Below are positions 56,777-64,000 of a stretch of DNA of 64,000 nucleotides, one piece after another. How positions within the stretch are numbered: the first letter of the stretch is position 1; every line of letters starts with the position of its first letter. The DNA comes from Parabacteroides sp. PH5-46 (lineage in GTDB: Bacteria; Bacteroidota; Bacteroidia; Bacteroidales; Tannerellaceae). The DNA is taken from positions 124,001-188,000 of the forward strand of contig NZ_JARXXA010000002.1 of assembly GCF_029892785.1 (NCBI RefSeq), written 5' to 3'. Position numbers and translations under genes: made by a program. The notes beneath the pieces are model-generated. The model worked only from the letters and a program-made list of their open reading frames with translations, was not told where the DNA came from and did no database searches.

Positions 56777-58135
56777 ATGAAGAAACGTATGATGATCTAT
56801 TTGCCTGCTTTGCTGCTTTTCATGGGTATGCAGGCGCAGGCTCAGCAGGAAAAGCAATGGACGCTTGAAGAGTGTATACAATATGCCATCGAGCATAATA
56901 TAGACCTGAAGCAACAGGAGCAGACACAAGACCTCCGCGAGATCGAGCTGAATACAAGTAAGAGTAGTTGGCTACCCAGTTTGAATGCAAATATGGGGCA
57001 AAACTTTGACTTCGGGCGTTCCCCCTCTAATGAAGGGACGTATTCGCAGAGTAATTCAGCCAACTCTTCACTCTACCTGCAACTGAGTATGCCTTTGTTT
57101 GATGGTTTGAAGATCCCGAACGATATTGCAGCCCGCAAACTAAGCCTTCAGGCTGCCGTAGAATCGTTGAATAAGGCAAAAGAAGACCTTTCCATCGGGG
57201 TAGCTTCTTACTTTGTACAGGTGCTCTACAATAAGGAAATCCTGAAGATAGCCGAATTGCAAGTAGCGCTTACCGGTGAACAGGTGAGCCGTACCGAAGC
57301 ATTGGTGAATGCCGGAAAGGTACCCTTGTCTCAGCTATACGATATCAAAGCGCAACTGGCTAAGGATGAGGTAACCCTTACAGAGGCAAAAAACAATGTC
57401 AATCTGGCCTTGCTGAATCTGACTCAGTTGCTTGAAATGGAGCGAAGCGGTATCAACTTCGATGTGAGTGTTCCCGAGGTAGGAGATGCTGTTTCCACCT
57501 ATATGGGGAGTATCATCCCTCCCGATAATGTGTATAATAATGCAGTAGCAGTCAAGCCGCAGATTAAACAGCAGGAATACTTGCTGGAGAGCCGGAAGAA
57601 GATGTTGAAGGTAGCCCAGGCAGAATACTATCCCAAGCTGAACCTGAATGCCAGTTACAGCAACGGCTATTATTACTACTACGGAGATACCCCTTGGACT
57701 GGAGGTAATGCCAGTTTTAAAGACCAGATCAAAAGCAATGAAGGAAAAACCATTGGTCTGAGTCTGAGTATTCCTATATTCAACCGTTTCCAGGTGCGCA
57801 ATAGCGTACGCACGGCCCGGGTAAATATTGTGAATCAGGAACTCGTTATGGAAAATTCGAAGAAAACGCTCTACAAGGAGATACAACAGGCCTATTATAA
57901 TGCGACTGCTTGGCAGGATAAATACATTTCAGCCGAGAAATCTGTTGAAGCCAGCAAAGAGGCCTTCTCGTATGCCGAAGAGCGCTATGCCGCAGGGAAA
58001 AGTACGGCGTTCGAGTATAATGAAGCGAAAACCAAGTATGCTCAAAGCCTATCCGAACAGGCACAGGCGAAGTATGAATTCATCTTCCGGACAAAAGTAC
58101 TTGATTTCTATAACGGAACACCTATTACGCTATAA
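56777..58135 (+). CDS. TolC-family outer-membrane efflux channel
   Basis: A 452-residue outer-membrane factor with a signal peptide (PALLLFMGMQAQAQ). Two repeats of the OEP fold are seen, starting from WTLEECIQYAIEHNIDL and VAVKPQIKQQEYLLESRKKM. It completes an ATPase, two permeases, adaptor and channel. The stop lies 3 nt from the convergent mgtE stop. Confidence 0.93.
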   Translation: MKKRMMIYLPALLLFMGMQAQAQQEKQWTLEECIQYAIEHNIDLKQQEQTQDLREIELNTSKSSWLPSLNANMGQNFDFGRSPSNEGTYSQSNSANSSLYLQLSMPLFDGLKIPNDIAARKLSLQAAVESLNKAKEDLSIGVASYFVQVLYNKEILKIAELQVALTGEQVSRTEALVNAGKVPLSQLYDIKAQLAKDEVTLTEAKNNVNLALLNLTQLLEMERSGINFDVSVPEVGDAVSTYMGSIIPPDNVYNNAVAVKPQIKQQEYLLESRKKMLKVAQAEYYPKLNLNASYSNGYYYYYGDTPWTGGNASFKDQIKSNEGKTIGLSLSIPIFNRFQVRNSVRTARVNIVNQELVMENSKKTLYKEIQQAYYNATAWQDKYISAEKSVEASKEAFSYAEERYAAGKSTAFEYNEAKTKYAQSLSEQAQAKYEFIFRTKVLDFYNGTPITL

Positions 58136-58138
58136 GCC

Positions 58139-59485
58139 TTACAGCAACATAGAAGTAATATACATATAGATCATCATACCGATGATATCGTTGGTAATGG
58201 TAATAAACGGTCCGGTGGCAAGCGCCGGATCGATTTTTAATTTATTCAACGTCATAGGAACCAATGTGCCGAAGATGCTGGCAAACATCACAACCGCAAA
58301 AAGACTGAGCGAGACAGAGGCTGTAATGGCTCGGTCGCCTAAGGTGAAGTAATTGTAAATAAAGACAATCAGACTAATCATACTGGCGTTGATAAGTGCT
58401 ACCACCGACTCTTTCAATACCTGAGAAAGAATATTGCTGGCTTTTAAGGTATTGTTTGCCAGGCCTTGTACCACGATAGCCGATGATTGAATCCCTACAT
58501 TTCCGCCTGTTCCACCGATCAAAGGGATAAATAAAGCCATTTTCGGATTGGTGGCAAAGCCGCTTTCAAATCCTCCCAGTAAGATAGAATTACCCAGTCC
58601 GCCTATCATGCCGATCACCAACCAGGGTAGGCGTGCGGCAGTTTGCTGAATCACATTATCAGATGATTCTACGTCCTGCGAGATACCGGAAGCCAACTGA
58701 TAATCCCTTTCGTGTTGCTCGCGTACTTCGTCCATCACGTCATCGATGGTGATGCGTCCTACCAGCCTGCCGATGCTGTCTACTACAGGCAGGGCTACCA
58801 AGTCGTATTTCTCGATCACTAAGGCCACCTCTTCGATGCTGTCGCCATCATGTACCACAATCGGCTCTTTCTTCATTACATGCTTGATCTTGGATACCGA
58901 TGGATTGGTAATCATTCGCTTCAGCGGGAGGACGCCCTTCAGGCGTTCGTCATCGTCTACTACATATACATAGTAAATCTCGTCTATTTCTTCGGCCTGG
59001 CGGCGCATTTCTTCAATGCATTGGGGCATACTCCAGTTCTCGTTTACAACGATCATTTCGGTACCCATGAGCCCCCCGGCTGTGTCTTCGTCGTATTTCA
59101 GCAGGTCTACGATGTCCCCGGCTTGCTCTACGTCTTCAATGTGGGAGAGGATCTCTTCCTGCGTGTTTTCGTCCAGCCCGCGCATCAGGTCTACGGCATC
59201 ATCTGTTTCCAGATTGTCTACCAGGCGCTTGGCGATTAATTCGCTGGGCAGCTCTTTCAGCAGCTTGTTTCTCTCCTCTTCATCCAGCTCCATTAAGGTA
59301 TCAGCAGCCTTTTCACCGTCCAGTAACGAGTAGAGGTAGATACCTGCTTGTGTATTTATTTCCTGGAATAATTCAGCTATATCTGCCGGGTGAAGCTCCT
59401 TCAGTATCTCCTGTGCTTTCAGGTCATCTTTTTGTTCGATGATCTTTTCCAGGCTTTCTCTGAAATCTTTTGTTAGTTCAATCAT
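58139..59485 (-). CDS. mgtE: Magnesium transporter MgtE
   Basis: A 448-residue Mg2+ channel. N-terminal helical MgtE_N domain, two CBS domains (residues ~130-250, with a PVVDSIGRLVGRITIDDVMDEV tract in parts) as Mg2+ sensor, then five membrane segments with the FITITNDIIGMMIY end. It overlaps rsmA by 4 nt. Confidence 0.95.
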   Translation of the reverse strand: MIELTKDFRESLEKIIEQKDDLKAQEILKELHPADIAELFQEINTQAGIYLYSLLDGEKAADTLMELDEEERNKLLKELPSELIAKRLVDNLETDDAVDLMRGLDENTQEEILSHIEDVEQAGDIVDLLKYDEDTAGGLMGTEMIVVNENWSMPQCIEEMRRQAEEIDEIYYVYVVDDDERLKGVLPLKRMITNPSVSKIKHVMKKEPIVVHDGDSIEEVALVIEKYDLVALPVVDSIGRLVGRITIDDVMDEVREQHERDYQLASGISQDVESSDNVIQQTAARLPWLVIGMIGGLGNSILLGGFESGFATNPKMALFIPLIGGTGGNVGIQSSAIVVQGLANNTLKASNILSQVLKESVVALINASMISLIVFIYNYFTLGDRAITASVSLSLFAVVMFASIFGTLVPMTLNKLKIDPALATGPFITITNDIIGMMIYMYITSMLL

Positions 59486-60279
59486 GGCGTAGTTTGCGTT
59501 TTAAGGTAAGCGTCAGTCAGTAATGTAAGCTCTACGAATTGCTCTACCGAGAGTTGCTCCGGCCTTTGTCCGAATATGGGAAGCTCATAGTTGGGATAGT
59601 CTTTCCCCAGCAGTGGCTTCATGGAGTTTCTCAATACTTTCCGGCGTTGGTTGAAAGACGTTTTTACTACTGTTTTGAACAATTTTTCGTCGCAGCCCAG
59701 CGAGGTGCGTTTGTTCCGGGTAACCCGGATAACACCGCTTTTTACCTTTGGGGGCGGGTCGAATACCTGCTCGCTAACGGTAAACAGGTACTCTACATCG
59801 TACCAGGCTTGCAGCAAAACACTCAGAATGCCATAGGTTTTATTGCCCGGACCCGAAGCCAGGCGTTCGGCCACTTCTTTTTGCAACATACCGGAACAAC
59901 AGGGAATACGATCCTTGTTTTCCAATACCTTGAAGAATATCTGGCTCGAGATATTGTAAGGGTAATTGCCGATAACACAAAATTCGGAAGGGAATAACTC
60001 CTGCAAGTTCAGTTGCAGAAAATCGCCAACTACGATTCGGCCATGCAGCTCGGGGAAGTGAACATTCAGGTAAGCTACGGATTCTGTATCCAGTTCAACA
60101 ACAGATAAATCCTGACCGGCATCCAGCAAGAAGCGGGTAAGAACACCCATTCCGGGGCCGATTTCCAATATCGGCAGGCCTTTGTAGCCCAGCAATGTAT
60201 CGGCAATCCGTTTGGCAACTTGCAGGTCCTTCAGGAAATGCTGGCCTAATGCTTTTTTTGGTCTTACTAACCTTGTCAC
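59482..60279 (-). CDS. rsmA: 16S rRNA dimethyladenosine transferase
   Basis: Dimethylates two adjacent adenosines near the 3' end of 16S rRNA, a late 30S check. It has 265 residues. KALGQHFLKD, the SAM site EIGPGMGVLT and the catalytic GNYPYNIS (NLPY-like) are intact. Divergent from the LPG-synthase-like gene and co-transcribed with mgtE. Confidence 0.96.
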   Translation of the reverse strand: MTRLVRPKKALGQHFLKDLQVAKRIADTLLGYKGLPILEIGPGMGVLTRFLLDAGQDLSVVELDTESVAYLNVHFPELHGRIVVGDFLQLNLQELFPSEFCVIGNYPYNISSQIFFKVLENKDRIPCCSGMLQKEVAERLASGPGNKTYGILSVLLQAWYDVEYLFTVSEQVFDPPPKVKSGVIRVTRNKRTSLGCDEKLFKTVVKTSFNQRRKVLRNSMKPLLGKDYPNYELPIFGQRPEQLSVEQFVELTLLTDAYLKTQTTP

Positions 60280-60296
60280 TTCTTTTGCTGAAAATG

Positions 60297-60324
60297 TTTG
60301 TATTAAAATATATTATTATCTTTG
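60297..60324 (+). promoter_or_regulatory. Promoter of the LPG-synthase-like gene
   Basis: TTTG (60297-60300) and TATCTTTG (60317-60324), spacer 16 nt, 44 nt before the ATG. The spacer is shorter than the usual 19. Confidence 0.45.
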
Positions 60325-60332
60325 CGGCTGTA

Positions 60333-60340
60333 CAAAAGTA
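60333..60340 (-). promoter_or_regulatory. -7 promoter box of rsmA-mgtE
   Basis: TACTTTTG on the minus strand, 53 nt before the rsmA ATG. The -33 element is unclear. Overlaps the start region of the divergent transcript. Confidence 0.4.
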
Positions 60341-60368
60341 CAACAAATAATTAAATTTTCTGCTCAGG

Positions 60369-61376
60369 ATGGCTTTTAAGAAGATACTGCGTAAGTTTGT
60401 TAAAGTAATATTCCCGTTATTAATCGGATTTCTGTTATTGTGGTTTTTATATCGTGAGATGGATTTTAAGGAAATCTGGCTTGTCGTAAAAAAGGGGGTG
60501 CGTTACGATATCCTTCTTTTATCGTTATTGTTCGGGCTGTTGGGAAATGTTGTCCGTGGCTTCCGCTGGGGGTTGCTGATCAGCTCTCTGGGCGAAAAGT
60601 TTAAGATGAGTAACCTTATCTATGCGGTATTGGGTAATTATACTGTCAATCTGGTTTTGCCGCGCGTAGGCGAGGTATGGCGCTGTGGTGTGATTGCCAA
60701 GTACGAAAAAATTCCTTTTACCAAATTATTCGGTACCCTGTTGATAGACCGCGTGGCCGATACCGTGACAGTTGGTTTGCTGGCCTTTCTGATTTTTGTA
60801 TTCAATATCTCTTTCTTTCAAAAGTTTCTGGCGCGTAATCCGGAATTACTGGAAAGTTTTCAGAATAATTTCAGCATTGTATGGATCATCCTGGGAATCG
60901 TTATTCTGGTTGCCGCTGTCTGGTACACCTTCTCCCGCCTGAGTCATATCGCTTTGGTGCAGAAAGCCAAAGGGATGTTGTCCAACGTTTGGGAAGGGAT
61001 GAAAAGCGTCTGGTTGATAAAATACAAATTCCGTTTTATCCTGGAAACACTTATGATCTGGGGATCCTATTTTCTGTATTTCTATATTGCCTTCTTCGCT
61101 TTTGATTTTACACGCGACCTGGGACTGGATGTAGGGTTGATAGCCTTTACCATGAGTAGTATCGGTGTGGCAGTGCCTATACAGGGTGCGATAGGCCCCT
61201 GGCACTTTATGGTCATCGCTACATTGGTTATTTTCGGTGTAAACGAGAACGATGCCGCCGCCTTTGCCTTAGTAGTACATACAATACAATCGGTGATCTG
61301 GACAGGTCTTTGCGGACTCGTTGGTATAATTGCTCTTCCCCTTACCAATAAAACGGTAGAAACTACAGAAAAATAA
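60369..61376 (+). CDS. Lysylphosphatidylglycerol synthase-like membrane protein
   Basis: A 335-residue inner-membrane protein with about eight hydrophobic segments, of the LPG_synthase_TM/UPF0104 flippase-like family. Features: RGFRWGLLISSLGEKF, NLVLPRVGEVWR, DRVADTVTVGLL and GAIGPWHFMV. It lacks the catalytic aminoacyl-transfer domain of MprF, so it may act as a lipid flippase or have another role. A DUF3943 gene begins about 30 nt downstream. Confidence 0.85.
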   Translation: MAFKKILRKFVKVIFPLLIGFLLLWFLYREMDFKEIWLVVKKGVRYDILLLSLLFGLLGNVVRGFRWGLLISSLGEKFKMSNLIYAVLGNYTVNLVLPRVGEVWRCGVIAKYEKIPFTKLFGTLLIDRVADTVTVGLLAFLIFVFNISFFQKFLARNPELLESFQNNFSIVWIILGIVILVAAVWYTFSRLSHIALVQKAKGMLSNVWEGMKSVWLIKYKFRFILETLMIWGSYFLYFYIAFFAFDFTRDLGLDVGLIAFTMSSIGVAVPIQGAIGPWHFMVIATLVIFGVNENDAAAFALVVHTIQSVIWTGLCGLVGIIALPLTNKTVETTEK

Positions 61377-61407
61377 ATATAGTTCGGTGTAAACAGCCTG
61401 AAAGGTG

Positions 61408-62892
61408 ATGATGAAGCATGCTGTATCTGTACTAATCCTATTTCTTAGCTGTCATTTTTGTGCCTATTCTCAAATAGGGATCAGAAAGCTGACGTCTATC
61501 CCTCGATTGGCAGACTCGGTAGATGTGGCATATCATTCAAAAAAGAATGGATGGCGTGCCGGAGGAATGGTCTTTGGCGTTAATATGGCGGTCTGGACAT
61601 TCGATCGTTTCATACAGAAGGGCGATTTCGCTTATATAAACGGACATACAATCAAAGAAAACTTCCGACACGGTTTTATCTGGGACAACGACCAGATGGG
61701 AACTAATATGTTCCTACACCCCTACCATGGCAGCCTGTACTATAACTCTGCCCGATCAAATGGCTATAATTACTGGCAATCCGGCCTGTATTCGTTTGCC
61801 GGAAGCTGGATGTGGGAGATGTTTATGGAATGTGAATTCCCTTCTACCAACGATATCATCGCAACACCTATCGGTGGATTGGCATTGGGAGAAGTCTTTT
61901 ACCGAACCACAGATCTTATTCTGGACGATCGGGCGAGAGGGAATGCCCGCTTCGGGCGCGAACTGGCAGCTTTACTCATCTCTCCCACACGCGGACTAAC
62001 CCGTATCATAAATGGCGAGGCCTGGCGGAAAAGGCCTACCTCCGGCAAGCAGTTTGGAGTGCCGGAAGTGTATGTGGAAGTCTCCATGGGTATTCGCGCC
62101 CTGGAATTGGAAGACGATATATTCGACCAGGGGGTAGGATTCGGAACAGAAATAAATATAGAATATGGTGACCGCTTTGATGCTGAAAACAAGAAACCAT
62201 ACGACTACTTTTCTGTAAAAGCAGCGATTAATGCGCAGGCATCTCAGCCAATACTGGGACAATTGAATATTATCGGACGCCTGGCAAGTAAAGACATTTG
62301 GGATACTAAGAAAGACTATATGAGTATAGGCCTGTATCAGCATTTCGATTATTACGATTCCGATACGATTTCGGCTGTGTCTGCCAAAACGCCCTATAAG
62401 TTCTGTACGCCGGCTTCATTCGGGGTAGGCCTTATATATCAAAACAAACGATTTAAACGCTGGGATGTAGACGCATTTGCACATGCCAACGCCATTATAT
62501 TGGGAGGTGCCCTGAGTGACTATTACCAGGTAGATGAGCGCAACTATAACCTGGCAAGCGGTTTCAGTACCAAAGTAGGTTTCAACTTTGTGTATAAGAA
62601 AGGCAAGTTCGCGGCATCGACCTTCTACGAAGTCTATCGTATGTACACCTGGAAAGGTTATCCCGACGATATAGACTGGGACGACTTCAACAGTAAAACC
62701 CTGGACGCCCAGGGCGATAAATCCAAAGCTATACTACATGCCGTAAGCCTGCGCATGGACCTGCGACTGAAAAATAACTTTTACCTCACAAACATAAACA
62801 CAGCCTACAGCAGGGAGACCCATTACAAAAAGTTTGAAAACGTACTCTCTACCACCGGAGAAAGCCGATTAATGCTCACTTATAAGTTCTAA
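61408..62892 (+). CDS. DUF3943 outer-membrane-like protein
   Basis: A 494-residue protein with a signal peptide (SVLILFLSCHFCAYS). The mature part fits DUF3943: an early YINGHTIKENFRHGF region and many alternating beta strands, then ending SRLMLTYKF with a terminal Phe as in outer-membrane beta-barrels. The start could be GTG 61405, ATG 61408 or ATG 61411. Function unknown. Confidence 0.8.
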   Translation: MMKHAVSVLILFLSCHFCAYSQIGIRKLTSIPRLADSVDVAYHSKKNGWRAGGMVFGVNMAVWTFDRFIQKGDFAYINGHTIKENFRHGFIWDNDQMGTNMFLHPYHGSLYYNSARSNGYNYWQSGLYSFAGSWMWEMFMECEFPSTNDIIATPIGGLALGEVFYRTTDLILDDRARGNARFGRELAALLISPTRGLTRIINGEAWRKRPTSGKQFGVPEVYVEVSMGIRALELEDDIFDQGVGFGTEINIEYGDRFDAENKKPYDYFSVKAAINAQASQPILGQLNIIGRLASKDIWDTKKDYMSIGLYQHFDYYDSDTISAVSAKTPYKFCTPASFGVGLIYQNKRFKRWDVDAFAHANAIILGGALSDYYQVDERNYNLASGFSTKVGFNFVYKKGKFAASTFYEVYRMYTWKGYPDDIDWDDFNSKTLDAQGDKSKAILHAVSLRMDLRLKNNFYLTNINTAYSRETHYKKFENVLSTTGESRLMLTYKF

Positions 62893-62902
62893 AAGCTAAA
62901 AA

Positions 62903-62984
62903 TTTCACCCGGTTGAGAAAAAAATCTCACTGGGATGAGAAAAAATTCTCATGCAGGTGAGAAAAAGTTCTCATCCCAATGAAA
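62903..62984. repeat. Array 3: four TYTCA-N6-TGARA palindromes at exact 22-bp period
   Basis: Units at 62903 (TTTCACCCGGTTGAGA), 62925 (TCTCACTGGGATGAGA), 62947 (TCTCATGCAGGTGAGA) and 62969 (TCTCATCCCAATGAAA). Arms are constant, the 6-nt centres differ, and 6-nt A-rich linkers join them. Every arm can also pair across the linker (TGAGA with TCTCA). Located between two convergent genes; T-rich sequence follows, so it may also terminate the plus transcript. Confidence 0.92.
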
Positions 62985-62989
62985 CTTTT

Positions 62990-64000
62990 TTATTTTACTA
63001 TAAAATTCAGCACCTTTTCCTTGTCTTTTACTTTCTCTAGCAGGATGGTTTTTTTGACGATCTTCTCGTCTTTTCGCCCCCAATTACGATAGACGTTTAT
63101 ATAGGCTTTGGCTTTTGAGGCGGTTTTGACCTGCGAATCGCTATAGTAATTCAAGGCGATATGGTACTTTCCGGGTACGGCATTCTTCAATACATACATT
63201 TCCGGGCCGTAGCCGTCTGTTACGTCTTTGGTGAGTTGTCCGCCTATTTCGGTGCTGGTATGTCCATAGAAACACTCTTCACCTGTCGGCTCAATCACAT
63301 GCAAGTCTATGTCCGTATTGTCTATATTCCAGCTTACAACGACAACGATATCGGCTTCTTTAATCAGTAAATCATCATCCGTCAGTATTTCTTCCACCTG
63401 CTTTTTAAAGTGGGTGATGTATTCTTTGGTATGATTCGTGAGCTTATATACGGATGCATCGGCTAGTTTGTTCAGGTATTTGAGGCATTGCAAGGCTGCA
63501 ATCGACTGGAAATCGCCATATTCGCTATCCCAGTCGGCATTCAGGCAGATGTAGTAGTAGATGATTGCCAGATCGATGTTGCCTGATTGGGCAAGCGCAT
63601 CGGCTGCCATTTGGTACGAAATGGCTTCTCCCTGCCGCCAGTCGATGATCCGTTTCATCATATAGTACGACTGATCTCCCATGCCCCAATCGGTAGCTAC
63701 CATTGCTATATCCCGTATGGCCTGTACGTCGGAAGCATTTCTTTCCACCACAGAACTTAACAGTTTTAAAGCATCTCCTTTGCTTCCTAAACGGCTCTGG
63801 CGCTTGCGTGACAGCCGGTATATAGCATCAAAGCGCAGGTCTTCATCAGCCAGAGCCTCTTGTTCTTCAGATGATTGCTGCTCTGTGGTGTACAGGTTGT
63901 AACGTATGGGTTTGAGTTGAATATCAAAGGCATAGTCGGGCAATGCATTGAGATATTGCATGAATTCATCGTCAGGGTCGAGGTCTATAATGCTGTTGTT
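62990..64000 (-). CDS. DUF2135 domain protein, N-terminal part outside window
   Basis: The frame remains open to base 64000, so the start lies beyond the window; an internal Met at 63961 is unlikely to be the start. About 336 C-terminal residues are visible. A helical TPR-like region comes first (LKLLSSVVERNASDVQAIRDIA, ADALAQSGNIDLAIIYYYIC). A DUF2135/YfaP beta domain follows (NTDIDLHVIEPTGEECFYGH, DGYGPEMYVLKNAVPGKYHI). Often the C-terminus of large VIT- or VWA-containing proteins in Bacteroidales; that part is not visible. Function unknown. Confidence 0.82.
   Translation of the reverse strand, partial: NNSIIDLDPDDEFMQYLNALPDYAFDIQLKPIRYNLYTTEQQSSEEQEALADEDLRFDAIYRLSRKRQSRLGSKGDALKLLSSVVERNASDVQAIRDIAMVATDWGMGDQSYYMMKRIIDWRQGEAISYQMAADALAQSGNIDLAIIYYYICLNADWDSEYGDFQSIAALQCLKYLNKLADASVYKLTNHTKEYITHFKKQVEEILTDDDLLIKEADIVVVVSWNIDNTDIDLHVIEPTGEECFYGHTSTEIGGQLTKDVTDGYGPEMYVLKNAVPGKYHIALNYYSDSQVKTASKAKAYINVYRNWGRKDEKIVKKTILLEKVKDKEKVLNFIVK

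Overview
The window reads as chromosomal DNA of a Bacteroidales bacterium, most likely a Parabacteroides-like species. Several independent signs point there. Promoters follow the Bacteroidetes -33 TTTG / -7 TAnnTTTG pattern. Shine-Dalgarno sites are mostly absent. The window carries an S46 dipeptidyl-peptidase, a meso-diaminopimelate dehydrogenase, a long-form IspG, an HU-like protein with a C-terminal extension, a DUF1080 protein and a flavodiiron protein. No rRNA, tRNA, transposase, prophage or CRISPR was seen. Both edges cut through genes.

Layout. 1-1610: 3' part of a formylglycine-generating-enzyme-like protein. 1681-8483: leucine operon (leuA-leuC-leuD-cimA/leuA2-mgsA-leuB) behind a branched-chain leader peptide and attenuator. 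8468-14660 (minus): Gfo/Idh oxidoreductase, nagB, flavodiiron protein, lgt, ddh and a TIM-barrel sugar isomerase. 14945-19333: pfkA, a BtuCD-type permease and ATPase, and a MATE exporter. 19435-22588: GroES-like protein, NfnAB and a small unknown. 22667-31440 (minus): one long unit, rimP-nusA-infB-cvpA-sufB-sufC-sufD. 31779-34322: divergent AlbA_2/ATPase-fold regulator and HU-like protein. 34374-37780: exported sugar locus (DUF1080, ferredoxin-nitroreductase, two Tat-exported TIM barrels). 37894-38880: trpS. 38899-43766 (minus): rpoN-PAP2-gcvH-purE-ispG. 43848-45486 (minus): two-gene ABC exporter. 46167-50877: ruvB, flippase and S46 peptidase. 51053-52211: SPFH protein plus a ribbon-helix-helix protein. 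52370-58135: complete MacAB/TolC-like tripartite efflux operon. 58139-60279 (minus): rsmA-mgtE. 60369-62892: LPG-synthase-like membrane protein and a DUF3943 protein. 62990-64000 (minus): C-terminal part of a DUF2135 protein.

Gene content is mostly housekeeping. The unusual signals lie between genes. First, three unrelated intergenic regions (13491-13586, 33548-33633, 62903-62984) each hold four palindromic units at an exact 22-bp period, with a different palindrome at each locus. Second, many intergenic regions hold degenerate arrays with a 7-nt period, two of which fold into hairpins of about 28-31 bp. Third, the leu leader encodes a 23-residue peptide rich in Ile/Leu codons. Its stop codon lies inside a perfect 10-nt antiterminator strand that competes with the terminator. 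The efflux operon has a perfect 7+7 inverted repeat just upstream of its -7 box.
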